From the NCBI RefSeq assembly GCF_019264345.1, contig NZ_JAHVAO010000001.1, forward strand, positions 1,860,001 to 1,924,000: a stretch of 64,000 nucleotides of DNA. Direction: 5' to 3'. Source of the stretch: Marinobacter arenosus. GTDB lineage: Bacteria; Pseudomonadota; Gammaproteobacteria; Pseudomonadales; Oleiphilaceae. Positions 54,804-64,000 of this stretch are shown piece by piece. Numbering within the stretch: the stretch's first letter is position 1; every line of letters begins with the position of its first letter. The notes under the pieces are model-generated. The model did no database searches. It had not been told where the DNA came from and saw only the letters and a program-made list of their open reading frames with translations. Position numbers and translations under genes: made by a program.

Positions 54804-55802
54804 ATGCTGCCGACGGCAAAAATCGGGCCGTACACCTTGCCCAATCCGCTCATTGTTGCGCCCATGGCCGGCGTAACGGACCGCCCTTTCCGGCTGTTGT
54901 GCCGCCGAATGGGAGCGGGCCTTGCGGTATCGGAAATGGTCATAGCGGACAGCAAGCTCTGGCATACGCGCAAATCCCAGACTCGCCTGAACCATGAGGG
55001 GGAGCCGGAACCTCGTTCAGTGCAGATTGCCGGCGGTGATCCCGAGATGCTGGCCGATGCCGCACGCCAGAATGCCGACTTCGGTGCCCAGATCATCGAC
55101 ATAAACATGGGATGCCCGGCAAAGAAGGTGTGCAACAAGGCTGCGGGATCCGCCCTGATGAAGGATGAAGGCCTGGTCCGCGAGATTCTGAACGCGGTGG
55201 TGGCCGCCGTCGATATCCCGGTCACGTTGAAAATGCGTACCGGCTGGGATGCCGACAACCGGAACGCGGCTGTGATCGCCCGGATGGCGGAGGATGCCGG
55301 CATCCAGGCCCTGGCCATCCACGGGCGCACCCGTGCGGACAAGTACAACGGCAACGCCGAGTACGACACCATTGCCGACGTCAAATCCCGGGTCCGGATT
55401 CCGGTGTTCGCCAATGGCGACATCAGCTCCCCGGAGAAGGCACAGCAGGTGCTGAAGCATACGGGCGCCGATGGCCTGCTGATCGGCCGGGGAGCCCAGG
55501 GGCGCCCCTGGATTTTCCGGGAAATTCTCCACTACCTGGAGACCGGAAGCCATCTGCCGGAACCGCCTCTGGACGAGGTGGAACAGATCCTGATCGAACA
55601 TCTGGCCGCCCTGCACAGCTTCTATGGCGAGAAAATGGGTGTGCGTATCGCCAGAAAACACGTGGGCTGGTACCTGCAGTCCCACGACCAGAACAAACAG
55701 TTCCGTAACCGCTTCAACGCGATCGACGATGCGTTGGAGCAGACAGACAGTATTCAACAGTACTTTGCAGGCTTACGAAATGGAGAGGTATTCGCAGCAT
55801 GA
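54804..55802 (+). CDS. dusB: tRNA-dihydrouridine synthase B
   Basis: A 332-residue flavin enzyme reducing uridine in the tRNA D-loop. [22 protein letters not shown] opens the TIM barrel; [20 protein letters not shown] holds the catalytic Cys; [22 protein letters not shown] and [15 protein letters not shown] bind FMN and tRNA. ATG 54804 is preferred over an upstream TTG at 54747. It overlaps fis by four bases, the conserved dusB-fis operon. Confidence 0.96.
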   Translation: MLPTAKIGPYTLPNPLIVAPMAGVTDRPFRLLCRRMGAGLAVSEMVIADSKLWHTRKSQTRLNHEGEPEPRSVQIAGGDPEMLADAARQNADFGAQIIDINMGCPAKKVCNKAAGSALMKDEGLVREILNAVVAAVDIPVTLKMRTGWDADNRNAAVIARMAEDAGIQALAIHGRTRADKYNGNAEYDTIADVKSRVRIPVFANGDISSPEKAQQVLKHTGADGLLIGRGAQGRPWIFREILHYLETGSHLPEPPLDEVEQILIEHLAALHSFYGEKMGVRIARKHVGWYLQSHDQNKQFRNRFNAIDDALEQTDSIQQYFAGLRNGEVFAA

Positions 55803-56116
55803 CCGCTGAGACTTTGGCAAACGACAATCTAAGCACCCCGGCCAGCGAGGATATTCATCAGCTTCAGACGGTGAATGGCAATGGCAACAGCGTTACCCTG
55901 CGCGACAGCGTCGAGGTTGCCCTGAAAAACTACTTCGCGCAGCTCGATGGCGCGCCCGTGACCGAGGTGTACCAACTGGTACTGTCCGAGGTGGAAGCAC
56001 CGCTGCTGGAGCAGGTGATGAAATACACCCGCAACAACCAGACCAAGGCCTCGACCATGCTCGGCCTCAATCGTGGCACCCTGCGCAAGAAGCTGAAGCA
56101 GTACGGTCTGCTATAA
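55799..56116 (+). CDS. fis: DNA-binding protein Fis
   Basis: A 105-residue nucleoid protein. The N-terminal beta-hairpin region is shortened and variable; the C-terminal helix-turn-helix ([37 protein letters not shown]) is almost identical to enterobacterial Fis. It bends DNA and regulates rRNA and other growth genes. It is made from the dusB transcript. Confidence 0.96.
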   Translation: MTAETLANDNLSTPASEDIHQLQTVNGNGNSVTLRDSVEVALKNYFAQLDGAPVTEVYQLVLSEVEAPLLEQVMKYTRNNQTKASTMLGLNRGTLRKKLKQYGLL

Positions 56117-56134
56117 TCCAGACACCCTGACATG

Positions 56135-56171
56135 ATAAGGGCCTCCCGGAAACCATTCGCGAGGCCCTTAT
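56135..56171 (+). terminator. hairpin between fis and purH
   Basis: ATAAGGGCCTC and GAGGCCCTTAT form an 11-bp stem with a 15-nt loop, 18 bases past the fis stop and 30 before the purH start. The following sequence has only scattered T residues, so it is either the fis terminator or a leader element of purH. Confidence 0.65.
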
Positions 56172-56200
56172 TCGTTCATCTCCAGTGAAGAAAGTGACTC

Positions 56201-57781
56201 ATGGCAAACCAGGCTAACTCCCCCATCCGTCGCGCGCTGATCAGCGTGAGTGACAAGACCGGCATCGTCGACTTTGGCCGGGCCCTCACCGACCGAGGCA
56301 TCGAACTGCTATCTACCGGAGGCACCTTCCGTCTCCTGAAGGAAAACAACATTCCGGTCACCGAAGTCTCCGATTACACCGGCTTCCCGGAAATGATGGA
56401 CGGCCGGGTCAAGACCCTGCACCCGAAGATCCATGGCGGCATTCTGGGCCGGCGCGGTACCGACGATGCCATCATGGGCGAGCACGGCATCAATCCAATC
56501 GACATGGTGGTGGTCAACCTCTACCCGTTCGAGGAGACCGTCGCCAACCCTGACTGCGATCTGCCCACCGCCATCGAGAATATCGACATTGGCGGGCCCA
56601 CCATGGTGCGCGCAGCGGCGAAGAACCACAACGACGTCGCCATCGTGGTCAATGCAGCGGACTACGCCCGGGTCCTGAAGGAACTCAACGACAATGACGG
56701 CGAGCTCAGCTACCGCACCCGCTTTGATCTGGCCGTGAAGGCGTTCGAGCATACCGCCGGTTACGACGGTGCCATCGCCAACTACCTGGGAGGTCGCACC
56801 CCGGACAACGACAATGCCGACTTCCCCCGTACCTTTAACGCCCAGTTCGTGAAGGTCCAGGACATGCGGTACGGCGAGAACCCGCACCAGCGGGCCGCGT
56901 TCTACGCCGAGCGCAATCCCAGGGAAGCCTGTGTCGCGACCGCCAAACAGCTTCAGGGCAAGGAACTCTCCTACAACAACGTGGCCGATACCGATGCGGC
57001 CCTCGAATGCGTGAAACCGTTTGCGGACCCGGCCTGTGTCATCGTGAAGCACGCCAATCCCTGCGGTGTCGCCATTGGCGCCGACATCCACCAGGCCTAC
57101 GAACTGGCCTTCGCCACGGATCCGACCTCGGCCTTCGGCGGCATCATCGCCTTTAACCGGGAGCTCGACGCGAAGACCGCCAAGGCGATCATTGATCGCC
57201 AGTTCGTGGAGGTCATTATTGCCCCGACCATCGCCCCCGAGGCGGTCGAGCTGGTCGCTGCCAAGAAGAACGTGCGCCTGCTGGCCTGCGGTGAGTTTGA
57301 CAGTGAACGCGCCCAGACCATGGACTACAAGCGGGTTACCGGCGGTCTGCTGGTGCAGGACCGGGATCTGGGCATGGTGGCCATGTCCGACGTCAAGGTG
57401 GTCACCGAGCGCCAGCCCTCGGAAGAGGAACTCAACGACCTGCTGTTCGCCTGGGAAGTGGCCAAGTACGTCAAATCCAATGCCATTGTGTACGCCAGGG
57501 CCGGTCGCACTATTGGCGTCGGCGCCGGCCAGATGAGCCGGGTCTACAGCGCCAAAATTGCCGGCATCAAGGCGGCCGACGAAAACCTGGAAGTAAAAGG
57601 CTCGGTGATGGCCTCGGACGCCTTCTTCCCGTTCCGGGACGGCATCGATGCCGCCGCCAAGGCGGGCATCACCGCGGTGATCCAGCCCGGCGGCTCCATG
57701 CGCGACCAGGAAGTGATCGATGCGGCCAACGAGCATGGCATCGCCATGGTGTTCACCGGCATGCGCCACTTCCGCCACTGA
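56201..57781 (+). CDS. purH: bifunctional AICAR transformylase / IMP cyclohydrolase
   Basis: A 526-residue enzyme for the last two steps of IMP synthesis. The N-terminal MGS-like IMP cyclohydrolase domain has [15 protein letters not shown] and [15 protein letters not shown]; the transformylase domain has [30 protein letters not shown] (catalytic Lys and His) and [15 protein letters not shown]. Full length for the family. purD follows after 27 bases. Confidence 0.98.
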   Translation: MANQANSPIRRALISVSDKTGIVDFGRALTDRGIELLSTGGTFRLLKENNIPVTEVSDYTGFPEMMDGRVKTLHPKIHGGILGRRGTDDAIMGEHGINPIDMVVVNLYPFEETVANPDCDLPTAIENIDIGGPTMVRAAAKNHNDVAIVVNAADYARVLKELNDNDGELSYRTRFDLAVKAFEHTAGYDGAIANYLGGRTPDNDNADFPRTFNAQFVKVQDMRYGENPHQRAAFYAERNPREACVATAKQLQGKELSYNNVADTDAALECVKPFADPACVIVKHANPCGVAIGADIHQAYELAFATDPTSAFGGIIAFNRELDAKTAKAIIDRQFVEVIIAPTIAPEAVELVAAKKNVRLLACGEFDSERAQTMDYKRVTGGLLVQDRDLGMVAMSDVKVVTERQPSEEELNDLLFAWEVAKYVKSNAIVYARAGRTIGVGAGQMSRVYSAKIAGIKAADENLEVKGSVMASDAFFPFRDGIDAAAKAGITAVIQPGGSMRDQEVIDAANEHGIAMVFTGMRHFRH

Positions 57782-57808
57782 TTGCGGACCAGCTAAAGGA
57801 TTCTCACT

Positions 57809-59095
57809 ATGAACATTCTTGTGATCGGCAACGGCGGCCGCGAGCATGCCCTGGCCTGGAAAGCGGCCCAATCTCCACAGGCAGACCGGGTGTTCGTCGC
57901 GCCCGGGAACGCTGGCACCGCCCGTGAGCCGGGCCTGGAAAACGTCAACATTGACGTGATGGACCTGGACGGACTGGCCAATTTCGCCGCCACCAACAAC
58001 GTCGGCCTGACCATCGTTGGCCCCGAAGCTCCCTTGGTTGCCGGTATCGTCGACCGCTTCGAGGAGCGTGGCCTGAGGGTCTTCGGCCCCAGTGCCGGCG
58101 CCGCTCAGCTGGAGGGCTCCAAGGCTTTCACCAAGGACTTCCTGGCGCGACAGAAGATTCCGACCGCCGCCTACGCCAACTTCACCGACGTCGATGAAGC
58201 CCTGGCCTACGTCCGGGAGCAGGGCGCACCCATCGTGGTCAAGGCCGATGGCCTGGCGGCTGGCAAAGGCGTGATCGTGGCCATGACCCTGGCCGAAGCC
58301 GAAGACGCGATCCGCGACATGCTGGCCGGCAACGCGTTTGGCGATGCCGGCAGCCGGGTGGTGGTCGAGGAGTTCCTGGACGGCGAGGAAGCCAGCTTCA
58401 TTGTCATGGTCGACGGCGAGCATGTGCTGCCCATGGCCACCTCCCAGGATCACAAACGGGTCGGCGACGGCGACACCGGCCCCAACACCGGCGGCATGGG
58501 CGCATACTCCCCGGCCCCGGTGGTTACCCCGGACGTCTACCAGCGCATCATGGACGAAGTCATCTATCCCACGGTGCGCGGCATGGCGGCCGAAGGCCAC
58601 CCCTACAAGGGCTTCCTGTATGCCGGCCTGATGATCGACGGTAGCGGCGCGCCGAAGGTGATCGAATTCAATTGCCGGTTTGGCGATCCGGAAACCCAGC
58701 CGATCATGCTGCGCATGCAATCGGACCTGGTGGAACTGTGCGGCGCGGCGATTGACGGCAAGCTGGACCAGTGCCGGTCCGACTGGGACGATCGTGCGTC
58801 GGTCGGCATCGTACTGGCCGCCGGCGGCTATCCGGGCAGCTATAACAAGGGCGATGTCATTTCCGGGTTGCCGGAAACTGAGACCGAAGGCGAGAAAGTT
58901 TTCCACGCCGGGACCCGGTTGAACGGGGATCAGGTGGTGACCAACGGCGGCCGGGTGCTCTGTGCCACTGCACTTGGCAACACCGTGACCGAAGCCCAGC
59001 AACGAGCCTACGCACTGGCAAAAACCATCCAGTGGGATGGCGTGTTCTATCGCACGGACATTGCACATCGGGCCATTTCCCGTGAACAATCCTGA
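57809..59095 (+). CDS. purD: phosphoribosylamine-glycine ligase
   Basis: A 428-residue ATP-grasp enzyme joining glycine to phosphoribosylamine in purine synthesis. MNILVIGNGGREHALAWKAAQS, GPEAPLVAGI, VVKADGLAAGKGVIVA and FNCRFGDPETQPIMLR are diagnostic. It ends a purH-purD operon before a strong terminator. Confidence 0.98.
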   Translation: MNILVIGNGGREHALAWKAAQSPQADRVFVAPGNAGTAREPGLENVNIDVMDLDGLANFAATNNVGLTIVGPEAPLVAGIVDRFEERGLRVFGPSAGAAQLEGSKAFTKDFLARQKIPTAAYANFTDVDEALAYVREQGAPIVVKADGLAAGKGVIVAMTLAEAEDAIRDMLAGNAFGDAGSRVVVEEFLDGEEASFIVMVDGEHVLPMATSQDHKRVGDGDTGPNTGGMGAYSPAPVVTPDVYQRIMDEVIYPTVRGMAAEGHPYKGFLYAGLMIDGSGAPKVIEFNCRFGDPETQPIMLRMQSDLVELCGAAIDGKLDQCRSDWDDRASVGIVLAAGGYPGSYNKGDVISGLPETETEGEKVFHAGTRLNGDQVVTNGGRVLCATALGNTVTEAQQRAYALAKTIQWDGVFYRTDIAHRAISREQS

Positions 59096-59112
59096 CCCAG
59101 CCCACGCTATCG

Positions 59113-59141
59113 AAGCCCGGTCGTTGACCGGGCTTTTTTTT
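59113..59141 (+). terminator. Rho-independent terminator after purD
   Basis: AAGCCCGGTC-GTT-GACCGGGCTT followed by a run of eight T. Confidence 0.92.
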
Positions 59142-59201
59142 GGGATATGGTAGGAACCGGAACAGGACGTCCCCATTTTCGCCCCAGCCGGAGCCACCCC
59201 C

Positions 59202-60137
59202 ATGCCTCACCATCGCCCTCTGAACCTGCTTCTCATTGCCCTGATGACCCTGGTTGTCAGCGCCTGTTCGCGGCAGAGCATGTATGAAACCGCCATCCAC
59301 CTGGAGCGATCAAGCTCGGGGCTGGAAGCGGATACCATTCAGGTGGAGGGGCTTGAGATCGCCTACCTGCGCAACTCGGAAATGACCGACGGCGACACCA
59401 TTGTGATGGTGCACGGGTTCGGGGCCAACAAGGATAACTGGACCCGCCTTGCCAACGAGCTGACCGCCGACTTCAACGTTTACGCCATCGATCTGCCGGG
59501 CCACGGTGACAGCAGCAAGCCACTGGACCTCGGATACACCCTGGAAGAACAGACCACCCACCTCTCGGCCATCCTGCAGGCGCTGTCCATCAAGGAATCC
59601 CACATGATGGGCAACTCCATGGGCGGCGCGATTACCGCGCTTTATTCGGCACGCTATCCCGATCGCATCAAGACGGCGGTGCTGTTCAATCCCGCCGGTA
59701 TCTTCGACTATGACAGCGAACTTGTCGGTCTGGTACTGGAGGGCGACAACCCTCTGATCCCGTCAGAACCGGGGGATCTGGAGCGGCTAATGGATTTCGC
59801 ACTGGCGGAGAAGCCGTTCGTGCCCTGGCCGGTTCTGGGCGTGATGGAAGAAAAGGCGATTGCCAACCGCGAGGTTAATGAAGTGATCTTCGCCGCGATC
59901 CGGGACAGCGGCTATGAAACCGCCTTCCGGTCCCGCCTCGCACTGATCCGGGATCCGGTACTGGTGGTCTGGGGCAAGGAAGACCGGGTCATCAATTACC
60001 GCAACGGCGAGCTGTTCGTGGCGGCCATTCCGGATGCCCGCCTGCACCTGCTGGACGATATTGGCCACGCTCCCATGATTGAGGCACCGGAACGCTCCGC
60101 CGAACTCTTTCGCTCGTTCCTTGAGTCGGCGCATTGA
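59202..60137 (+). CDS. alpha/beta hydrolase lipoprotein
   Basis: A 311-residue protein with a lipoprotein signal (LMTLVVSAC, Cys near residue 22), so probably anchored to the membrane facing the periplasm. The hydrolase fold shows VMVHGFGANKDNW, nucleophile GNSMGG (near 137), Asp in VVWGKEDRVI and His in DDIGHAPMIEAPE. The motif set resembles monoacylglycerol lipases and epoxide or haloalkane hydrolases. Substrate unknown; a role in lipid or ester breakdown fits this organism. Confidence 0.87.
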   Translation: MPHHRPLNLLLIALMTLVVSACSRQSMYETAIHLERSSSGLEADTIQVEGLEIAYLRNSEMTDGDTIVMVHGFGANKDNWTRLANELTADFNVYAIDLPGHGDSSKPLDLGYTLEEQTTHLSAILQALSIKESHMMGNSMGGAITALYSARYPDRIKTAVLFNPAGIFDYDSELVGLVLEGDNPLIPSEPGDLERLMDFALAEKPFVPWPVLGVMEEKAIANREVNEVIFAAIRDSGYETAFRSRLALIRDPVLVVWGKEDRVINYRNGELFVAAIPDARLHLLDDIGHAPMIEAPERSAELFRSFLESAH

Positions 60138-60250
60138 ACCGCCAGGATTTCGAATAAATTCAGCAGATTCCACGTTCATCGACTACACCGGGCCGGTAAA
60201 ACAGGATAGCCTTGCAGGCATTGCCCAGTGTTGGATGAAAGAAATGTCGC

Positions 60251-61804
60251 ATGCCTGAAGCTCTCTGGATTTCGTTCGCCTTTGCACTTGGCCTGCTGGT
60301 CAAAGGTGTCGGTTTGCCGCCACTGGTGGGCTATCTGGCCGCGGGCTTCCTGCTCAGCGGCCTGTCCACCGTGTCCGGCCTGGCCATCGAAGCCACCGAC
60401 GCGCTCAACCACATCGCCCACCTTGGCGTCCTGCTGCTGCTGTTCACGGTCGGCCTCAAACTGAAACTCAGATCCATTGTCAGCCGCGAGGTAATCGGCG
60501 GCAGCCTGCTGCATTTTGGCATCACCTGCACGGTCTTCACCCCGGGCCTGTATCTGCTGATGGACCTGCCCTGGCAAACCGCCTTCATGCTGGCCATCGC
60601 CCTGTCCTTTTCCTCAACGGTTCTGGCCGCCAAGGTCCTGGAAACCAAGCGGGAGCTGCGCGCCTTCCATGGCCGTGTCGCCATCGGCATCCTGATCATG
60701 CAGGATCTGATTGCGCTCGTCGTGATGAGCCTCGCCGCCGGCCAGACACCTTCGGAGTGGGCGCTGATCGTTTTCGGGCTTCCGCTGCTACGCCCCCTGC
60801 TGTATCGGCTGCTTGACGCCAGCGGACACGATGAACTGCTGGTGCTGCTCGGTCTCCTGGTGGCACTGGTGCTGGGCGGGTATGGCTTTGAATCCGTGGG
60901 CCTGAGCGCCGAGCTTGGCGCCCTGGTGTTCGGGGCCATGTTGTCGAATCACCCCCGCTCCCAGGAGCTGTCCAAGTCCCTGTGGAGCGTGAAAGAGATG
61001 TTCCTGGTGGGATTTTTCCTGCAGATCGGCATTGGCGGGCTGCCGGACAGCCAGGCCCTCGCCTTTGCGCTGGTCGCGGCACTGGTGTTGCCCCTGAAGG
61101 GCATCCTGTTCTTCTTTCTGTTGCTGGCCTTCCGTCTGCGAGCGAGAAGCAGCTTCCTGAGCGCGCTGGCACTGACCAACTACAGCGAGTTCGGCCTGAT
61201 TGTCGCCAGTGTTGCTCTGCCAGAATGGCTGGTGCCACTGGCGATCTCGGTCGCGATCTCGTTCGTCATTTCCGCGCCACTGAACCGCTTCGCCCACGTC
61301 ATCTACGAGCGTTTCGGATCCGGCCTGAGTCGCTTCGAAACCCAGAAACACCACCCGGACGAACAGCCCCTGTCCCTGGGCAATACCCGGGTCCTGATCA
61401 TGGGCATGGGGCGAACGGGCACTGCGGCCTATGACTGGGTATCAAGACAGGAACCGGAATTGATGGGGCTGGATTCTGATCCGGCCAAGGCCAGCAAGCA
61501 CCAGAAGGAAGGCCGCAACGTCGTGTTCGCCGACGCCGAGGATGCCTCATTCTGGAACGGCCTGCACATGCCCGAGGTGCACTCGGTCATTCTTGCCCTG
61601 GGCGACATCGAGGGCAAACTCATTGCCGCACGCATGCTGAGAAAACTGGGCTTCCGGGGGTATATCGTTGCCCACACCCTGTACGACGATGAGGCCCACC
61701 AGATCCGTGAGGCCGGCGCCAATGAGGCCTACCTGACCATGAACGAGACCGGTGTTGCTCTCGCGAGCCACATCATCAGCCGGGCCAACGAACGCTCCGA
61801 CTGA
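60251..61804 (+). CDS. CPA2 family cation:proton antiporter with TrkA-N domain (Kef/YbaL-like)
   Basis: A 517-residue membrane protein. About twelve transmembrane helices (residues 5-350) carry the CPA2 motifs LGVLLLLFTVGLKLKL, FSSTVLAAKVLE and GILIMQDLIALVV (ion-site Asp), followed by a cytoplasmic TrkA-N Rossmann domain (RVLIMGMGRTGTAAYDW, GxGxxG type). Such proteins exchange K+ or Na+ for protons. It is shorter than KefB/KefC and lacks a clear glutathione-site assignment; I leave the gene name open. Confidence 0.88.
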   Translation: MPEALWISFAFALGLLVKGVGLPPLVGYLAAGFLLSGLSTVSGLAIEATDALNHIAHLGVLLLLFTVGLKLKLRSIVSREVIGGSLLHFGITCTVFTPGLYLLMDLPWQTAFMLAIALSFSSTVLAAKVLETKRELRAFHGRVAIGILIMQDLIALVVMSLAAGQTPSEWALIVFGLPLLRPLLYRLLDASGHDELLVLLGLLVALVLGGYGFESVGLSAELGALVFGAMLSNHPRSQELSKSLWSVKEMFLVGFFLQIGIGGLPDSQALAFALVAALVLPLKGILFFFLLLAFRLRARSSFLSALALTNYSEFGLIVASVALPEWLVPLAISVAISFVISAPLNRFAHVIYERFGSGLSRFETQKHHPDEQPLSLGNTRVLIMGMGRTGTAAYDWVSRQEPELMGLDSDPAKASKHQKEGRNVVFADAEDASFWNGLHMPEVHSVILALGDIEGKLIAARMLRKLGFRGYIVAHTLYDDEAHQIREAGANEAYLTMNETGVALASHIISRANERSD

Positions 61805-61818
61805 GGCGCCCGGGGGGC

Positions 61819-63186
61819 CTACCGTGCACAGGTCCGGAATCCGGTAAACACATCGTTCCGCTGCGGCAGATAGGCTTGGCGATAGGTGCCGCGAATCAGA
61901 CAGGACGAGGTGGCGCAACTGCCCCCTCGGGTAACCTTGTGATCGCCGAACTGCAGGGTCGACATAAACGGGTACATGTCGATCCGGAAGCCGTCATAGG
62001 GAAAGAATTGACTGCTGGTCCACTCCCAAGCCCCCCCAATCATCTGGCGACAGCCAAAGGGACTGTCCGATTCCGGGTAATCGTACACCGGATTCTGCCC
62101 CAGACACCGGCCATCGAGGTCGGCCAGGGTTTCATCGGGCTGCTGGTTCCCCCAGGGAAAACGCCGGAAGGACGCTCCGGGGCGGTTACCCAGAGCGGCC
62201 ACTTCCCATTCGAACTCGGTTGGCAACCGGCGTCCGGCCCAGTTACAGAAGGCTTCCGCTTCCCAGAAACTGACATGGGTGATCGGTGCATCCGGATTCA
62301 GGGGCTGCCAGCGGTCAAACAGGCGCTCCTGCCACTGATACTCATGCCAGCGCCAGTAAAGGGGGTGCTTCGGCACTCGCGGCATGACCTCCCGGCTACC
62401 GTGCACCAGGGCAACGTCCACCTCGGTCTCGAGCCACTTTCGCCCCCCGAACGACCAGAGTTCCGGCTTCTGGTAGCCACCGTCGTCGACGAACACCTGG
62501 AATTCCGCATTCGACACGGGCTGCCGGGAGATCGCGAACGACGCCAGCTCGATCTCGAATCTCGGCTTCTCGTTATCGAAGGCGAAATCCGTGGTGGCGT
62601 AGGCCGCGGAATCCCCGGGCATGCCGATCACCCAGCGACCGGCCGGTATCACCGCGTCGCCGGTGACCGACCGGCCCGGAGCCGGCCGACCGCGGGTCCG
62701 GCCCGGGGGCTCCTCGTAGCCGACGGTCTGACGGCACCAGATCAGGGATTCGATGTGCATGTTCTGATGAAAAATAGCGTACCGATTCAGATACAGGGTC
62801 CGGTCGTCCAGCGGCTGGGTCCGGATGCGTTCGGCCACGCGATCGTAGACCGTATCGAAGTACGCCAGGGTGTCCTGCCGCCCGGGAAACAGGGCCTGGT
62901 TCCATCGGTCCCGGTGCTCAACATGGAACGAATCCCAGAGATCATCCATGCTCGGGTCAACACTCGGCGTGCCATCCAGCAGATTGAACACAAACACCTC
63001 ATAGAAAAACGCCGCGTGCCCCATCTCCCATAACGGCGGGTTGACGCCCGGATGGTACGGTACCGGCAATTTCTCCTCCGGCAATGAGGTGATCAGCGCC
63101 CGGGTTCGTTGCCGGGTGCGCTCAAGTTCCTGGAGCAGGTCCTCCCTCGCTGCCCGAGCGGCATCCATCGATTTCATTTCGCCCAT
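61819..63186 (-). CDS. EgtB-like nonheme iron sulfoxide synthase (ergothioneine/selenoneine type)
   Basis: A 455-residue protein with an N-terminal DinB-like domain carrying the iron-binding HxxxHxE motif (HQNMHIE, near residue 140) plus an earlier His (WEMGHAAFFYE), and a C-terminal formylglycine-generating-type (SUMF1) domain (PVSNAEFQVFVDDGGY, RLPTEFEWEVAAL, GGAWEWTSSQFFPY, VFTGFRTC). It should oxidatively couple a thiol or selenol to a trimethylhistidine or histidine. The C-terminal wording YRQAYLPQRNDVFTGFR is nearer the SenA branch than classical EgtB. No EgtD, SenB or SenC gene is in view. Confidence 0.83.
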   Translation of the reverse strand: MGEMKSMDAARAAREDLLQELERTRQRTRALITSLPEEKLPVPYHPGVNPPLWEMGHAAFFYEVFVFNLLDGTPSVDPSMDDLWDSFHVEHRDRWNQALFPGRQDTLAYFDTVYDRVAERIRTQPLDDRTLYLNRYAIFHQNMHIESLIWCRQTVGYEEPPGRTRGRPAPGRSVTGDAVIPAGRWVIGMPGDSAAYATTDFAFDNEKPRFEIELASFAISRQPVSNAEFQVFVDDGGYQKPELWSFGGRKWLETEVDVALVHGSREVMPRVPKHPLYWRWHEYQWQERLFDRWQPLNPDAPITHVSFWEAEAFCNWAGRRLPTEFEWEVAALGNRPGASFRRFPWGNQQPDETLADLDGRCLGQNPVYDYPESDSPFGCRQMIGGAWEWTSSQFFPYDGFRIDMYPFMSTLQFGDHKVTRGGSCATSSCLIRGTYRQAYLPQRNDVFTGFRTCAR

Positions 63187-63497
63187 AAGCCACTTCGTCT
63201 TCCGGATTTTGCCTCAGCATAACAGATGGATTGCCGGCCGGGTGATCCACCAGCTGTCGAGTACTTTTACAGTTTTACGCGACAGCTCGATTCCGGATCT
63301 CGCAACCATCTGAATGAGCGACGGATAAGAAATCTGGCATATATCCTGTATACCGGTTTGAACCGCCAGATCATCTTTCTGGCTCGTGTGACGGGTCACA
63401 GGGCCGTGACCGGACAACGCAACTTGCCGGCATTCTGGTTGTCCCTATACAACTGGCAGTCCCGTTTTCCCAGGCATCACTCTCATGGAGGTTTGCC
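63187..63497. other. 311-bp gene-free region with inverted repeat
   Basis: AT-richer than its neighbours. AGCTGTCG at 63252-63259 and CGACAGCT at 63280-63287 form an inverted repeat with a 20-nt AT-rich spacer, compatible with a dimeric regulator site. No open frame of note and no clear promoter hexamers were found. Confidence 0.4.
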
Positions 63498-64000
63498 ATG
63501 ATGGAAAAGCGACCGCTCGTCTGGTTGTCAGCGGCACACACCAACACCACCGTGCGCAAGGCGCTGGGCTCTCGATGGAATCTGATCGATTTCAATCCGG
63601 AGAATCCGGTGCCTATTCAATTGTCACCCCCGGACGACGCCAAGGTGGGCGTCCTGGATCTCACCCGTATTCCACCCGACGACCTGCCCTGGCTGGATCA
63701 ATGGCTGGAAGCCCTGAGCCTCAGCTACTGGGTCGGGATTGTGCCCCATCGGCCTATTACCGGAACCCGGACGGCCCAGCTGATCACCCGGTATTGCTCC
63801 GATTTCCACACCCTGCCGGTCAATCACGAACGGCTGGATACGGTGCTGGGCCACCTCTGGGGCATGGCCACCATTCGCGAACCCGCCGTCGGCCTTCCCC
63901 GCGATGACTATCAGGCCCTGGTACTGGAGGGCACCTCCCAGGCCATTCGCCAGGTTCGCGGGTTGCTCCGGCGCTTCGCGGTAACCCCGGAGCCGGTTCT
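63498..64000 (+). CDS. sigma-54-dependent activator, VpsR-like N-terminus (3' end outside window)
   Basis: The first 167 codons of a protein. ATG 63498 has GGAGG upstream. Residues 1-135 form an atypical receiver-like domain (KRPLVWLSAAHTNTTVRKAL) of the kind in VpsR and related c-di-GMP-linked activators, lacking the usual phosphorylation pocket. The last visible residues, LEGTSQAIRQVRGLLRRFAVTPEPV, are the standard entry into an AAA+ sigma-54 interaction domain. The call rests on that entry segment; the ATPase core and DNA-binding helix lie outside. Confidence 0.7.
   Translation, partial: MMEKRPLVWLSAAHTNTTVRKALGSRWNLIDFNPENPVPIQLSPPDDAKVGVLDLTRIPPDDLPWLDQWLEALSLSYWVGIVPHRPITGTRTAQLITRYCSDFHTLPVNHERLDTVLGHLWGMATIREPAVGLPRDDYQALVLEGTSQAIRQVRGLLRRFAVTPEPV

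Noticed and set aside
56309..59203. Very long open frame (964 codons) on the minus strand
   Set aside because: It is entirely antisense to purH and purD, both unmistakable. High GC content leaves long open antisense frames, and its residue composition (His, Gly and Val rich) is that of a shadow frame.
1..64000. Search for CRISPR arrays, insertion sequences, prophage, tRNA, rRNA or defence islands
   Set aside because: No regularly spaced repeats, transposase, integrase, tRNA cloverleaf or defence-type genes were recognised; gene content is chromosomal core plus a metabolic accessory region.

Overview
The window is high-GC gammaproteobacterial chromosome that most resembles Marinobacter or a close relative. 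The indications are housekeeping gene order shared with Pseudomonas and Marinobacter (ubiE-ubiJ-ubiB-hisI-hisE-tatABC; pepP-ubiH-ubiI; zapA-6S RNA-fau; accB-accC-prmA-dusB-fis-purH-purD), a wax-ester synthase, and a PQQ alcohol-oxidation locus with an ErdR-type regulator. I found no rRNA, tRNA, insertion sequence, prophage or CRISPR array. The taxonomic call is from recalled similarity only.

Layout. (1) 1-4.1 kb, nitrogen scavenging: a GlnT/GmaS-type glutamine synthetase (runs off the left edge), a MetX-like alpha/beta hydrolase, then a sigma-54 promoter, a guanidine-I (ykkC) riboswitch and an ABC permease-ATPase pair of the guanidine/urea-carboxylase-cluster type, with no binding protein or carboxylase. 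(2) 4.1-19.7 kb, PQQ alcohol oxidation: a PedH-like quinoprotein dehydrogenase with the lanthanide-type Asp signature, a XoxJ-like periplasmic protein, cytochrome c550, a four-gene PQQ-associated ABC set, a separate NitT/TauT-type ABC transporter, the response regulator ErdR, a hybrid NahK/ErcS'-like kinase, a FIST sensor and a porin. (3) 19.9-23.7 kb, storage lipid: wax-ester synthase/DGAT, alpha/beta hydrolase, a FFLEELY-type protein and a PHA-system protein. (4) 23.8-35.4 kb, housekeeping: ubiquinone, histidine, Tat export, RsmE, DUF808, UbiI, UbiH, PepP, UPF0149. (5) 35.5-38.7 kb, metal: a His-rich ZrgA/DUF2796 protein behind a Zur-like palindrome, a DUF3299 protein, and an ABC ATPase with an FtsX-type permease. 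(6) 38.8-45.9 kb: ZapB-like protein, ZapA, 6S RNA, 5-formyl-THF cyclo-ligase, a small membrane protein, IlvA, RpiA, an acyl-CoA dehydrogenase, Ppa, DUF2333. (7) 45.9-49.7 kb: a LapD-like degenerate GGDEF/EAL receptor diverging from a multi-receiver diguanylate cyclase. (8) 50.0-64.0 kb: AroQ, AccB, AccC, PrmA, a DUF3426 protein, DusB, Fis, PurH, PurD, a lipoprotein hydrolase, a Kef-type antiporter, an EgtB-like enzyme and the start of a sigma-54 activator.

How they fit together. Region 2 reads as one physiological module: periplasmic alcohol oxidation by PedH with electrons passed to the c550, transport and sensing genes around it, and the ErdR/kinase/FIST set as likely control. Short GTAGTA/TAGTAC elements recur in its intergenic regions. 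Region 1 reads as a nitrogen-starvation unit under a double gate, sigma-54 for nitrogen status and the riboswitch for guanidine. Functional names come from recognition of family motifs; no database search was run.
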